64,000 bases of DNA from Dendrolimus kikuchii (lineage: Eukaryota; Arthropoda; Insecta; Lepidoptera; Lasiocampidae), in the NCBI GenBank assembly GCA_019925095.2, contig CM034402.1, positions 7,761,501 to 7,825,500 of the forward strand, read 5' to 3'. The notes below the pieces were generated by a model that saw only the letters and a program-made list of their open reading frames with translations, was not told where the DNA came from and did no database searches. Position numbers and translations under genes: made by a program. Below are positions 12,188-23,814 of this stretch, in pieces. The first letter of the stretch is position 1; each line of letters begins with the position of its first letter.

Positions 12188-12445
12188 TTATACGGATCAA
12201 CCAAATTGAGTCAATTTTGTTGAAAGGCACCGAACTGAAAGGACATGATGATTTGATGATTCGATAACCTTAAATGAGTTAGTTTGAAATAAAATGAAAT
12301 TTTATTAACATATAAGTAGTACAGGCTACAAAATAATTACAATATCACAAAGATACAGAAAACAATTACATAGTACAAAAGGCGTTATGTTTGTATGGAT
12401 CAATTTTGTTGATTCATCCGAATTGAAAGACGAAAATGAAACGTC
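12188..12445. repeat. Dispersed repeat 'GGATCAACCAAATTGA', copy 2, interrupted
   Basis: The left part (12188-12265) and right part (12385-12445) match copies at 7366 and 13230. Between them is extra sequence of about 120 bp that begins with TTTTATTAAC and looks like an unrelated retroposed tail. Confidence 0.5.
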
Positions 12446-12526
12446 TAATATTTGCTTAATGTCAATTGAGTTATTAGAAGTAAATAAGTTAAGTTTTTTA
12501 AATGGTGTGAGAATATATTTTGATAA

Positions 12527-12665
12527 CAACAACAACGACAATACACTTTATTGTACACCAACATTACAGAGAAAAATCGGAATAAACTTAAATACTAAAA
12601 GGTAGTACAATGGGCGGCCTTATTGCTAAAAGCAATCTCTTCCAGGCAACCTTTGATAAATGCAT
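12527..12665 (-). repeat. LINE 3' end, 'TCCAGGCAACC' family, copy 1
   Basis: Shares the CACTTTATTG segment and the GGCGGCCTTATTGCTAAAAG plus CTCTTCCAGGCAACC block with copies at 23815 and 28060. The AATAAAGTG signal reads on the minus strand, so this is a minus-strand 3' end. Confidence 0.5.
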
Positions 12666-12954
12666 GAGTACAATTTATGTACTCACTATGGTACTCACAT
12701 TGAACATTTATCGTTTATTTACGAGGCGTACGTTGCGGCCGCTGACTTCTTTTTAGGAGGGGGATAAAGTGATTTATATCGTTAGTAATCCATTTCGATT
12801 ACCACTGAACTTAAATGAAAAAAATGCATCGTTTTGTTCGGTTTTATCAGCGCTTTGTGACTTTTTATTCAATGTCACCTCGATATCTTGTTTACACAAT
12901 TAATCGAACGCATATCCATATTATATGTATCTACCAATTTTAATTCTGCTTTCT

Positions 12955-13075
12955 GTTGTTCTTTAACAGCAATTAAAATCACTTTGAAAGAGGTGGTGAC
13001 ATCACATGCAGCATGACATTCAATAAACTATAATTTATAAAATTTTGTCTTGAAATATGTAAATTTTCATTCACC
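12955..13075 (+). repeat. Jockey-type LINE 3' tail fragment
   Basis: Contains GTTCTTTAACAGCAATTAAA and a CTTTGAAAGAGGTGGT block that aligns with the tail at 14310-14432, followed by TTGAAATATGTAAATTTTCA. Truncated copy with no coding part. Confidence 0.5.
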
Positions 13076-13229
13076 AATCTGTACGTTAATCTTCCGTGGG
13101 CATTCACAGATAGCACTAGCATTTAACGTTTCTGATAATGCGAAATAAATATTTAAAATTATATATTTGCAGATTTTCCTTATCCGTTTGTGTTCCAAAA
13201 CCGATAATGTAGAAGAAAACAACGTAATG

Positions 13230-13385
13230 CTGATATTGGGTCAACCAAATGGAATAAATTCGGTAGAAAGGCACAGAATTGAAGGCACGATGCCATACAG
13301 TGTAATGATTTTGAATGATTCTTTATGTTTATATGGAACATTTCGGTCGATTCATATAAATTAGAAAGACAGAAAATAACCATCT
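13230..13385. repeat. Dispersed repeat 'GGATCAACCAAATTGA', copy 3
   Basis: Reads GGTCAACCAAATGGAATAAA, then GGCACAGAATTGAAGGCACG and a final AGAAAGACAGAAAATAACCA, paralleling the copies at 7366 and 12188. Confidence 0.55.
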
Positions 13386-13529
13386 AATAGCTGTTTGTTT
13401 CAGCGCATTGTTGATTTAATTTCGAGGATGGGAGGGAGAATTACTAAGGTAATGTAACAGCATGTCAAATGTTTAATCTTATTTATTCTATTAAATACCG
13501 TCTTGTTCGGTTTGTGTATATATATATAA

Positions 13530-14432
13530 CCAAAACTGATGTGCTATTAAATTGAAAGGCTCTAGAGGTTGAAGAGTTAACCGTTTTTCTCGGTATTACT
13601 TTAGATTCTAAACTACAGTGGGAGGAATAGACTAACGTTTGCAGTATTTGCAGTAAAAAATGTAAGATTCATGACTGATGTTAGTACTGCTCGATTGGTA
13701 TACGTTAGCTACTTTCACAGCATCATTTCTTATGTTATTCTATTATGGGGTAACGCAGCTGACATAAATACTATTTTTCCTGTAGAAGCGTGCTATTCGC
13801 TCGATTTACAACATGGGACTACGGAATTCCTTGCGTGAAAGTTTAAAGAAATAAATATTTTAACTGTGGCTTCACAGTATATTTTTTTGAATGTTCTTAA
13901 TGTTAAGAAAAATATCTCGAATTTTCCCAGATTAAGTTATATACATAGTAAAAATACTAGGAACAAAAATAAATTAGAAACTCCCACATGTAGGCTTACA
14001 CTACAAAGCTTACAATAGTTTCGTGGGGCAAAGTATAATGCACTTTAACAATATCGCAATTCGTAGTAAACGTTCAAGAGCTTTCAGTAAACAAGTTTAG
14101 TAAAGCAAAAATTGTGTGAGAAAGCGTATTATACGACTTAAGATTTTCTTGACGACGGCACCGAATGGGAATAATGCGATCGGTACCAAGCCCTTCCAAT
14201 AATTATTTATAAAAATTACTTTGATAAACCTTGTATTAGTATTTAAAAATATATTTTTAAAAAAGATTAATAATAAATATGAAGTAAAGATATGTTGCTG
14301 AGGAGTTTGTTGCGCCGCTTCTTGTCCTTTAACAGTAGGTAACTAAAATTGCTTTGGAAGCGGTGGTAGACTCATGACTTTCAGTAAATAATCTGTAAGA
14401 TTCCATTTTGAAATAAATACATTCATTTCATT
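13530..14432 (+). pseudogene. Jockey-type LINE, reverse transcriptase C-terminal end and 3' tail
   Basis: In broken frames the plus strand reads VFLGITLDSKLQW near 13590, TDVSTARLVYV...YFHSIISYVILLWGNAADIN near 13680-13770, and a later segment ending near DFLDDGTE-like residues at 14150. This is the thumb/C-terminal region of a Jockey-clade RT. A tail with GTTGCTGAGGAGTTTGTTGC and a terminal AATAAATACATTCATTTCAT follows. Several frameshifts and stops show a dead, 5'-truncated copy. Confidence 0.7.
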
Positions 14433-14827
14433 TCAATATTGATTATTTCCAGGGTATCTAGATTGAGTTCCGGACATTTCCCTAGTTTAATGAATTTATC
14501 ATGCCAAAAGTAACCTAACTTCCAGACCGTCGTCATTATTATACCTTGTTTTTTGTTACGAGATAAATTAATGGGTAATTTTTTTAAATTATGTCTTTAG
14601 ATCACTAATATAAAACATTTTCTACTGTAATATTTAAATTTAGATGGAGTTTAAGTTGTGTAACCTCGTTGAATACTGTAATTCATTGCAAAAATCGTAT
14701 TTGTAATATACGAAAATGATCTTCTAAGTATAAACAGTGTATAGATACATTTAATACTTGGCCCGAATTTAAACATCCCACAGATAAAATTTTATACCTG
14801 CCTTAGAATTTTGGTCAACAAAGAATT

Positions 14828-14985
14828 CAGTTACTGTCACAATGTTTTCCTTCACTGTCAGCACGTGGTAATTGTAACAATACGCATATTAGTTCAGGAA
14901 AGTGCTTAAGTATTTGCTTCATGCATGCTTCTCGATCAGGATTCAAACCTGAAACGCTCCACTAAGTACCGCGGCTTATTGACTG
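14828..14985 (-). mobile_element. tRNA-derived SINE (family 2), degenerate copy
   Basis: Shares AATGTTTTCCTTCAC, the ACGTGGTAATTGTAACAATA block and a degenerate B-box region with the better copy at 36784-36957. The tRNA-like head is at the right end, so it reads on the minus strand. Confidence 0.55.
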
Positions 14986-15356
14986 AAAAACTTATCCTTA
15001 AAAAGCTCGCCAAGTTCATTTCGCATGTCGAGCGCGTTGAAGGCTTTAGTGGGCGGTTTTATCCGGTTAGAGGCGGTTCGTTTCGAAGCCACGGCGTCGT
15101 CGACGTCATTCGTATAATATATACACTCACTCACGGTTGCTCAGTCGATGATGTGTATTTTAAGTGAGCATTTAAAATACACTTAAAACTAGCATTTTAA
15201 ATGTAGTTATTCAAATTTGAGTTAAGAATTATTATGACAGTATTGTCTTGTAACTATTTCCTGCTATCGTATTATCATTAGCATTCTTTACGGAAATTGC
15301 AATGGTTTTTTTTACTTGTCTATTTTTTCTAAGAAATAGACAAATTTAGAATACGT
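14986..15356. other. No gene or recognised repeat
   Basis: AT-rich except for a short GC-richer piece near 15040-15120. An 80-codon open frame at 14925-15167 starts inside the SINE and has no recognisable similarity. Nothing is called here. Confidence 0.5.
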
Positions 15357-16047
15357 CGCCATAATCGGATTATATGCACTATCAAAATGGCAAAATATGC
15401 ATGCAAATATGCACTAAAAAGGGGCGAAATATGCACAATCAATAAACCATTTATTATTAGATTAATTAGAATTTAAGTTTATTTTCACATTATATTTATA
15501 TATTAAACATATTTTAATATTAATTATAAATTATTATAATATTAATTATAAATTATTATAATAATAATTTACTTATTATAATTCTTGTGACAGTAAACAA
15601 TAACATATTTTTCCAGGTTTTCTGCAGCAAACTTGTGACGCTTGTCACTTAATATTAATTTATAGGCTGAAAATGACCTTTCGACGTCAACTGACGTCAC
15701 CGGACAGAACTTGAAATTTGGCGCCATTTCTGCAGAGACTTCTTCAGGTAGAGTTTGTCCGGTGCCGTTGATAAATGCGTCAATTTTCTTTATTCTTTCA
15801 AGACCGGGGTTTTTATACAAAACTGCATTTAATTTGCCACAAACCTTTTGCGATAGTGAACTCGGAAGGGCGTTACTCTGTTCAATCATTTTTTCGTCGT
15901 GTCGTCGGCATAATACAAGACGCCTAACACGTATAACTACCGAAATAAGCACTGTCAATAAAAAAAAAAAAAAAAAAAAACGCTATAAAAATAGATTTAT
16001 ATGCATTGACATATGCAAACATGCAAATGCATATAATCCGGTGTCTA
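15357..16047 (-). mobile_element. hAT-type DNA transposon remnant
   Basis: The ends carry the inverted motif CGGATTATATGCA (left near 15366, right as TGCATATAATCCG near 16027), with extra TATGCA copies just inside both ends, a common hAT subterminal pattern. The interior holds a hAT dimerisation-domain fragment on the minus strand and a 21-A run at 15960. At about 690 bp it is far shorter than an autonomous hAT, so most of the transposase is deleted. No 8-bp duplication was identified. Confidence 0.62.
15569..15958 (-). pseudogene. hAT transposase C-terminal (dimerisation) fragment
   Basis: The 129-residue minus-strand frame ends with CPVTSVDVERSFSAYKLILS, then a KRHKFAAENLEKYVIVYC-like stretch. 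This is the conserved (S/P)...ERxFS...L...R..L core of the hAT C-terminal dimerisation region, also found in domesticated BED/hAT proteins. The catalytic core and the N-terminal zinc finger are absent. It lies inside inverted termini, which favours a transposon remnant over a host gene. Confidence 0.68.
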
Positions 16048-16269
16048 GTTATTACTCTCTCTGTTATTATCATGTCGCTCGCGCATTACCACATATTTGA
16101 AGATATAAATTGACCGACTTTACTTACGACAAATCTTTATTTTACGAAGCTCAAAAATAATATTACTGTTGCAATCTCATTCATTTAAAAACCTATTTTC
16201 TCATACTGTTATTTAATTATGTTTAATTTATGTCTTAACCTAAATTTATTCACAAAACAATTATAAAAT

Positions 16270-16740
16270 TACATATAATCGAATACAACAAAAGAAAACT
16301 TAACTTTTTTGTATTGTATTCTACTTATAGTCTTGAGGGACTGAGTTCAGATCACCGTCTTCTATGGGTAAGGTGCCCAGAAGGCTGGCTACGTTTCCTC
16401 GCTGGATCGCCATACTGATTCGTTGCCTGAAGTAAGTACCAGCCCTCTGATCACCTGAAGAGTCAATGAGTCGTTTTGATAAATTTTGGTAGAGGCTCAT
16501 GGCCTCAGGACCTCACAGTCCAAGCGTATCGACAGCAAACAGCACAAACATATAACTCTCACTGAGTTATATATTTGTGCTGTTTCGGCCGCCGAACCGG
16601 CTGATCTAGGCGTGTTTGATAAATGGGATGTGGCCAACGTGTCTACGCAAGTCGCATCCCATACCAAAGGCTTGCCACGTCGCCGGGGAATTAAAATCAT
16701 TCCGTCAGGACGCCTACCATCGTCACGTGCAATAGTATGA
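16270..16740 (-). pseudogene. LINE-related fragment with 'RRRGKPLVWD' module (empty-site copy)
   Basis: The minus strand reads LIPRRRGKPLVWDATCVDTLA, then SHLSNTPRSAGSAAETA, a module seen at the C-terminal end of retrotransposon-related proteins in many invertebrates; the frame is then lost. The same DNA recurs at 40960-41700, where it is interrupted by an insertion. A weaker copy occurs at 31380-31490. Confidence 0.5.
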
Positions 16741-17039
16741 TTGATATTTTCTACATCAAACTCTGTTTTTGCCGAGTGAAAATTATTGAAAGAAAATACA
16801 CAAAAACCAGAATATTTATAGTAAAAAAATATAATATCTCATTACCGACCATAACAATTACGAAATCCGGTTAGGTAGATTTAAGACGTATTTTTAAACG
16901 AAATAATAATAGTACATTATGGTACTAGTGTGTAACATTGGTGATTACCGCCGAGGCGCCATTGAGACTCGAGCCGTAGGCGAGGGTCTTAAGAGAGCCG
17001 AGGACGGTAATCATCAATACACACGTGTATCATACGACG
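16741..17039. other. Non-coding; short inverted repeat
   Basis: Contains GTGATTACCG (near 16940) and its inverse CGGTAATCA (near 17004), flanking a GC-rich segment. No gene. Confidence 0.4.
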
Positions 17040-17408
17040 TTTTTCAACACACTTGTGAATAAAATAACAACAAAAACTCATTTTATTTAGTAGATAAAAA
17101 AAAGTTATATATGAGTGAAAGTTTTATTTATTAAACACGTACGAGTTAAAATTATCTATTTAAATAAGAAGTTGCATGAAATGAGCAAGCAATAGGAACA
17201 TTAATTTATTTGTTCTATAGAACACGATCTTTTTTTTTGAATAAAAACTTTTTTAAGAACAAAGGAACTCAACCAATAAAATTAAAAAAAAAATCTATAA
17301 CTCACTAGTGAGTTATAATGTTTTTTACTCACAGTTTGATAATGGGTGTCATTCTGTGCCTAATTGCAGTGACCATAGAGCCACTTTATGAGCAAGTGTG
17401 TTGAAAAA
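17040..17408. mobile_element. MITE-like element with perfect 16-bp ends
   Basis: The left end TTTTTCAACACACTTG (17040-17055) is the exact reverse complement of 17393-17408. The interior is AT-rich, non-coding, and includes a perfect 22-bp palindrome at 17296-17317. The target duplication is unclear because of flanking A/T runs. Confidence 0.5.
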
Positions 17409-17521
17409 AATCTTTATAAAACATATTTGAACAGCGTATCAGAATTAAATTGATAACTTTCCACATATCATTATGCATTATGTTAGGTAACTACGTGAAA
17501 TTACATGATTTGATATTATAT

Positions 17522-18027
17522 TGTTACGAGCTACACAGGACTCGAATTAAAATGCCGTTGGAATTACTATAGAGTTTATTAGAACTGTACAAACACGTAT
17601 AAAACAGGTACAAATATACTGGATACAACCAGTAACACTGCACGATTCAATAACATGCGCAAAGTCCGTCACTATATCGCTAATCGAAAGTACTACACAC
17701 GTCTTGCTAGTATCGTAATCGTCGCTTGACTGGCGATCTCCCCTTTCGGGCATCCCTTTATACTCAGCTTACAATGTGTCACGACCGGGTAAATAATGAT
17801 TTCTACGAATCACACCTGGCCACTGTCGACGCTATTCCCAGAAAACATAATTCTGCACATCTGCATCATTATGCCTGCGAACGGCCATAAACAATTACAA
17901 TACCAATAGGCTATTGTCTAATTGCAAATTTTAAATACAAAGAAAACAAAAATCTCCGAATGCAGGAAAGGTAATAACTGCGTTTTACGACAGGCAGGTG
18001 TGCGCATTCCTTTGACGACATGTAACA
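17522..18027 (-). mobile_element. Candidate solo LTR of an LTR retrotransposon
   Basis: A 506-bp unit starts TGTTAC and ends GTAACA. On the minus strand it has a promoter-like GAGTATAAAGGGATGCCC (17742-17759) and, about 180 bp downstream, AATAAAC as a poly(A) signal (17575-17581), then a terminal CTCGTAACA. This order fits U3-R-U5. No primer-binding site, internal genes or second LTR adjoin it, and no clear flanking duplication was seen, so the call is tentative. Confidence 0.45.
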
Positions 18028-18149
18028 ATCAAGACAAGTCAAGACAACATGTTATAGTACTGTGTATAGTCTGTATAGACAATATAGTATAGTCCCGCGA
18101 TGGACCGTGATAAAAAAATATCATCTTAAACAATGATGTTTAAGGTGAT

Positions 18150-18260
18150 ATTTTTATTTTTTATTGCAGGAGTTCAGCAGGCAGACAAGCGGCCCACTAG
18201 ATGGAAAGCGGTTACCATCGCCTATGATAGAAGGAACATCAAAGTGATTTTATTGGATAT
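18150..18260 (-). repeat. 300-bp retroposon family, 3'-end fragment
   Basis: Reads TTATTGCAGGAGTTCAGCAG followed by CGGCCCACTAGATGGAAAGC and GGTTACCATCGCCTATG. This matches the A-rich end of the units at 27463, 41226 and 45541; only the terminal part is present. Confidence 0.7.
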
Positions 18261-19039
18261 CCAGCAGTTGCCATGAGTCCCACACTATGCGATGGGGTGG
18301 GTGTATGCATAAAATATGTTCAACTCACAACAAAAAAAACTATGTATTACTAAATTCCAGCCATAGGGACGAAATATTACTTCTACCGATTATGTAAAGA
18401 TTCTTATAACTATATCGTTTTATACGGTTTTACTTTAGAATTCTCTTGTACTTCGTATGCTAGCTGGTTTTGAAACCTATTAAATAGTGTAGCAATTATA
18501 ATGATTGAATCGATTTACCTATAAATTACAGAAATAAACGTTTTTAAATAATAAATGATTGTGCAAAATAATTAACGCGTTGCTTATAAATAGCGCGATG
18601 AGAAAACATAACATAAGTAAGACAGAACATTTACGGCATTTCACACCTTTGACTAAATTGCATATGTTAAAACCTTGGTATACTAAAGACTCATAGTTTG
18701 TTTAGTTAGATCAGAATATAATAAAAACTCTATCTACATGTTGGGAAGAGAATTTGGTAATTTTCCGTTTTTAACAATTAGGTTTAATGCATATAACTCA
18801 ATGGTTTTTAATTATATTTTTGCAATTTATTTCTGTGATAAGTAAATAAAACCTTGTAAAGTTTATCTACTTTGGAAACTGGGATCCAAATTCTTTGTTT
18901 TTATACATTTCGCATTGGATAATCTATATATTAATACGTGAAACAAAAACTTTGTACCCTTTTTACGAAAATTGCACGAACGGAGTATGAAATTTCGCAC
19001 ACTTATAGTTTATATAGAGAAGAAGCGACAAATGCTAAT
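18261..19039. other. No gene or recognised repeat
   Basis: AT-rich; no frame of interest and no similarity to other parts of the window was noticed. Confidence 0.5.
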
Positions 19040-19265
19040 ATATATTTTTTTTAATTATCCATAAAAAATACATTAAATCAATAAAAAAACATTACACACA
19101 CTACCATGTATTTGACACAGACACGCATATCTAATCTTTTGTTTATTGTTCAAGTCAAATTAACAGTGTAGCCTTGGTGAAATCTGTGATTATACAAGTA
19201 TAGTCTTTGACATTAATTATTATGGTCGAATTTCGACCACGGGCGAGTGTAGTCTAGTCTATAAC
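19040..19265 (+). repeat. Dispersed repeat, copy 1 (pair with 27785)
   Basis: Shares a long near-identical run with 27785-27990, including ATACATTAAATCAATAAAAA, CACACTACCATGTATTTGAC and the end TTATGGTCGAATTTC. Non-coding. Confidence 0.65.
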
Positions 19266-19279
19266 TAGTAGATAAATAG

Positions 19280-19509
19280 ATAATCGGCAGACAAACGCAC
19301 ACCTTGTATATTTCCAAGCTTAGCAAGTTACGCTCATGGTATGGGTAATATACAATTAACCATACCCAGCATGGGACCCATGGGCCGAACCCAGACCGAT
19401 TTCCTTTACTAAATTGCCAATGCCCGGAATTGAACCTGGGACTTGTGCGTTCAAGTGAGCTAGGTCGGCAACGCTAGGCGGCTTTGCCCCCTCCATCAGA
19501 GAGGCCGTC
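19280..19509 (-). mobile_element. tRNA-derived SINE (family 1)
   Basis: Full-length-like copy in inverse orientation. The tRNA-like head is at the right end (GGCCTCTCTGATGGAGG) and the tail at the left (TGTCTGCCGATTATC). It includes an imperfect extra duplication of the head-proximal region. It forms an inverted pair with the copy at 19580. Confidence 0.75.
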
Positions 19510-19579
19510 AAATATAGTTAAAAAAAGTAAATGCACATTTATTTATATAAATTAAAAGCGTATATTTTTTTAAAATATG

Positions 19580-19810
19580 GACGGCTTCTGTGGTTTAACG
19601 GGCTAAGTCTTAGCCGGTCGAACTCGCTGAAACGCAGAGGCGCCGGGTTCGATTCCTGGTATGGTAAATTTCGGAAACGAACTTTCTTCTATTTACTATG
19701 GTCTGGGTGCCTGGCATCGGCCCCAGAATGGTCCGTTGTATGTCACTCATAACACAACCGTAACTAACTTAGCTTGGGGATATACAATGTGTGAGTTTGT
19801 CTGCCGATTA
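19580..19810 (+). mobile_element. tRNA-derived SINE (family 1)
   Basis: The tRNA-like head (ACGGCTTCTGTGGTTTAACG ...) carries a B-box GGGTTCGATTCCTGG. The body follows with GGTCTGGGTGCCTGGCATCG, and the tail is ATACAATGTGTGAGTTTGTC then TGCCGATTA. The pol III boxes are internal, as expected for a SINE. Confidence 0.8.
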
Positions 19811-20789
19811 TTTATATAAAACAAACATTATTTTTGCTTTGCTCTATGCCGACGTTGGTCAATTGAGTCAATACCTGTTTATAGCTTGATAAACTAGAAT
19901 ATTTTTGTGGTTTTTTATTTGTAAATTTCACCTAAAAATCCGATTTGATATTTCAATATTGACGTTTAATGCAGATAAAATCGTAGGCACATACTAGTGT
20001 ACGTTAAAAGTAGACTTTTCGTGAAAATATTTTATCTATTTAAATATACTTTTCAATTATAGCCGCGATTGTTTTATTTCGACAATTGTTTGTTCATATT
20101 TATGATATAGGTTGATATATTTAAATAAACAAGTACCTAACTGCGTTTGCAGTGTTGTATTTGTTGCTAATTCGTAGTAGTTTAATGAGTAAGGCACACA
20201 GTTCACATTCAAATGACATGGTTTCAAATCTTGGCCGAGTGCATACACCTCTTTTGGAGGTTTTCTATAAGGCAAGTACATATTGCTACAATTGAAACGT
20301 GTTGCGGGTGAAGGAAAACATCATGGCGAACGTGCATAACTAGATTAGACAGTTTTTAATGTAATCCCCAATTAATATAACGATATATAATTATACAATT
20401 AATCAACACGACACAACCGGTAGTACTAGGAAATTGTTAATATTTTTTTCGACCAAAGCAAAGTATGTATACATTGATCCAATTTATGTGTCACATGCGC
20501 GGAAATTCCATTTTTGTTGTTCACACAACTATTGTTATGATATATCAAGATAAAATTGGAATGAGTATCCACACTCCCCGTCGACGATTTAAATTGCAAT
20601 TGCAATCTGCGAGGCAGTAATGTTTCAAAAAAAATCCGCTGAACGAGAGAGGGACAGAGGTGCGCATGCGGCTCGCGAGTACCGATGTCAGTCGGGGTCC
20701 CGGAGGTGCAGATATGCGCAAAATATCCTCCCGTGATTCCGCTACAGGAGTCCTCCAGCATCTGAAGTGCGGAGGAACCAACAACCTGT
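19811..20789. other. Mostly unassigned; short SINE-like piece
   Basis: Near 20290-20340 a GTGAAGGAAAACATCATGGC segment resembles SINE family 2. A GC-richer block at 20570-20790 leaves 79-134-residue frames open on the minus strand, but I recognise no protein. Confidence 0.4.
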
Positions 20790-20990
20790 TGACGAAATGA
20801 GTTTACCTCTCCCGGGGCATTCTCAAGCACTGATGCGCAGGATTAGTGTGGGCGTGACTACGTTCTAAGTCTCGCGCTATTCCTACCATGAGCGCGGGGC
20901 ACATGGGAGGAAGGGGATTTTAGTGGAGTAGTGGCCAATGGGTTAGCCTTAGGAGTACCTTACTGAGTCTTCACACGAATCGGCAATTGA
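20790..20990 (+). repeat. R1-type LINE 3' end, divergent subfamily
   Basis: GGGCGTGACTACGTTCTAAG and the following TCTCGCGCTATTCCTACC, then a GGAGGAAGGGGATTTTAGTG block, parallel the sequence at 36495-36570, just before and across the ORF2 stop of the R1-like family. Diverged, with no coding claim. Confidence 0.45.
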
Positions 20991-23043
20991 CTCTGTTATC
21001 TGCGCCATCTTCAGTAGATAATCCCAGTAAAGAACTCGGTAGTGTACGAAATACACGACTGTAATGTGCCGTAGTTAGGGAATAACCGTGATTTAACATT
21101 AGGCCACGGAAGCCAGCAAGTTATGTAGAGAACAAATATCTAGACATGTCGCTTTCGCCAAAACTATTCCAGTGAAAAGATTAGGCTCAATTTTGTTAGA
21201 GAGACCTCAAATACGACACAAGTATTTTGTAGTATTATAATGATTTTTTTGTCTTGTTCTTTACTTGTGTTTGTTGTTTATTGTAATTATAATATTCTAT
21301 ATAGCAACTAATTGCAAAGTCCATGTTTATACATTAATTTTCTTTGAGGATTTGAGCCATGGCATCACTTATAGGTAGGTACTCGCGGAAGATCAGCACT
21401 GGTTGTAAAACTAGCATTATGCAGAGCAAGGGTCTCTTAGGACATCATAATTAATTGTCATGTCTATTATATGTATCTCTTTTTGTATTTCGTCCTAAAT
21501 AAATATTTTTCATTATTTATTTATTTCTTTCAAAAATTGCTTTCTTGACGTTAAGGGATGATATTGTGGACAACAAAAAGTGAGAAAGCAGACTCTGTAT
21601 TCAGAAGTGGACGTTCTGTATGCAAGGAGAGCCTCGAGTCTGTAACTTGCATTTTGAGTTCCAGACTCAGGGTGCACAGTATTTAACGCTAGGATGATTA
21701 TGTTGAGGTAAGAAAACAGCGTTTTGTTAATCTATGTAATAACACCAATAATTCTGAAGACAGTTAATAATTAATATAAATCCAGCTAAATTGTGAGTCA
21801 GTTGTTTATCGAAGTTTAATTTATGCACAGCTGTATGTACAGATATAGTTTTTTTATTTTCTTTATTATTACTACTACTACAAACATTAGCGGTTTTATT
21901 CATAGAGAGTTAGGGTAAGTTTGAACGCTTCTTTAAGAACCATAAAGAAGAACTCCCTATGAATAATACTGTAGGTAACCTTTAATAATCGAAGTACAAT
22001 TTATTTAATAACAGTAGGTTGGCGTTAGCGAACTATAAGACAAAAAGTCGGCGATTTATGTAAGTTACGTATGATGTGTAAACAAAGGCGTAGAAGTTCA
22101 TGGAAGGTTATACTAAAGTCACACTAGCATATAAATGCAAAATAACTCTATTTGATAGATTTAACTCTATTTTCTAACCCGACTGATCAGATCGTCATAA
22201 AATTAGCAAAGAAAGAGATTGTACCTTAGAAGACATAGGCTTCCTGTTGTTTAAAAAATAATATTAAGGCGAGTAAAACCGGGATGAAAACCTGTATGAG
22301 TAAGCCGATAATTCCTCAAATTAGTGACATCAAAATCATGTTCAGGCTTCTGGTTCTATAACCAAAAGCCTAAGTTTATAGGTATTATGTACAGTGTAGC
22401 AATAGTGTTAGATAATTGTAAACTTGCTAGTAAACCGATTATCATAAAATTAGATATAATATAATGCACTTAGGATAACGCAAATTTAATGCAAGGTACT
22501 TTTTTCATAGAAAGTGGCGTAAATGAGGTGTATATCATAAACGTACGCAAGCAAAGCCGCGTGTAATGTCCTACGTTGTTTTTAAATTGCCAAACAAATA
22601 GGTATACACATTGCTTATTCCCAACGTAAGTTATGCTTGCGATCAGTTAGTTTTCAAAATTTACACTGCCTGGATTCGAACACGAAGTATTTCCATTTCA
22701 GTGTGAGTGAGCTAAATGTAATATGTATTGTTAATAAAAAGAAATCCAAGTAGTGCCACCTATTATTGTACTATTGTAATATTTCCGAGTAGTTTTTTTA
22801 CGTACAATACTAATAATAATTTATTCAGTAAAAACATGTTGAAGTAATAGAGTACAAAGGACAATAATGTTGCACTAAAAGTAATGTGTGAGGGCTTCGA
22901 CACCTAAAACTAGGTAAGAACCTGTATTATATTAGGTGTCGGTGCTCTTCCAATGCTCATTTTTTTTTAACATTAATACGAGACATTATGTTGCATACAT
23001 ATGTGTGCGCGTATCTGTACGTTTGAGTGTGTATTTGTATCTG
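20991..23043. other. Intergenic, no gene seen
   Basis: AT-rich with no credible exon. A segment near 21350-21530 ending TAAATAAATATTTTTCATTA looks like a retroposed 3' end. The part at 22640-22720 contains a weak SINE-like TGGATTCGAACACG box. Nothing else was recognised. Confidence 0.45.
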
Positions 23044-23073
23044 AGTGTGTGTGTGTGTGTGTGTGCGTGCGTA

Positions 23074-23158
<85 letters not shown>
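23044..23158. repeat. (GT)n microsatellite
   Basis: About 115 bp of GT dinucleotides with two short interruptions near the left end, then a pure run of more than 70 bp. Open frames here encode only Cys-Val repeats and are not genes. Confidence 0.95.
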
Positions 23159-23159
<1 letters not shown>

Positions 23160-23814
23160 CATATAATTATTACTTATATCACCATTTTGAGTAAATTCTC
23201 AGTTTCATTATAGTTTTGATTAGTAATCGGTTACAAAGCGGGCGTAGTGACGAAAAATCATTCTCACTTCGACTTTGGTCCGATGCACATGTCAGCAGTT
23301 CTCTAGGATGGCTAATTATTGTGCAAGAATCATAACTTATAATTAATTGTACTTTAGATAGGTATTCTTCGTTCAGAATTCAAATAACTCAAGTTCTCAA
23401 AGTTATAAGTGTTTCGTTATATAAAGCCTGCATTAACAATCGTTATTTATGTATCTATTTCAGCTTCATTGATTCCATTTTCTGCAGTAAAATAAATACC
23501 TAGATGAGGGGTCAACGATCAATGAGGTTCAGGAGTTTCATCTCATGTTTCATGCGTTGTATAATATATATGATATTGCAGAAGATTGCAATTTACGGTG
23601 ATCCATCACGCTGCGTGACGTCTCCCCGCCCAGGGTGTGGCGTCACCTCATTTGTTAATCAAGTAAAAGCGTGATTAAGGCTGCAGAGGCTATTTATCGT
23701 CATCTAATACAAACGTAATACATTATCAGTCAATATTTAGAGTCAGATAGACTCAGATAGTATAAGTAAAGTGCAACTTTTTAATGTCTCAAAAGTACTT
23801 ATAGATAACACTTT
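23159..23814. other. Intergenic, no gene seen
   Basis: Contains a GC-richer patch at 23600-23690 with two GCGTGACG / GGCGTCACC motifs, otherwise AT-rich. The motifs resemble CRE half-sites, but nothing adjacent shows a promoter. Confidence 0.4.

Noticed and set aside
19600..19660. A genuine tRNA gene suggested by GGGTTCGATTCC
   Set aside because: The box is followed by a conserved SINE body, and the same sequence recurs three times elsewhere; no cloverleaf with a proper acceptor stem was found.
22936..23213. Cys-Val-rich frames
   Set aside because: Translation of the GT microsatellite.
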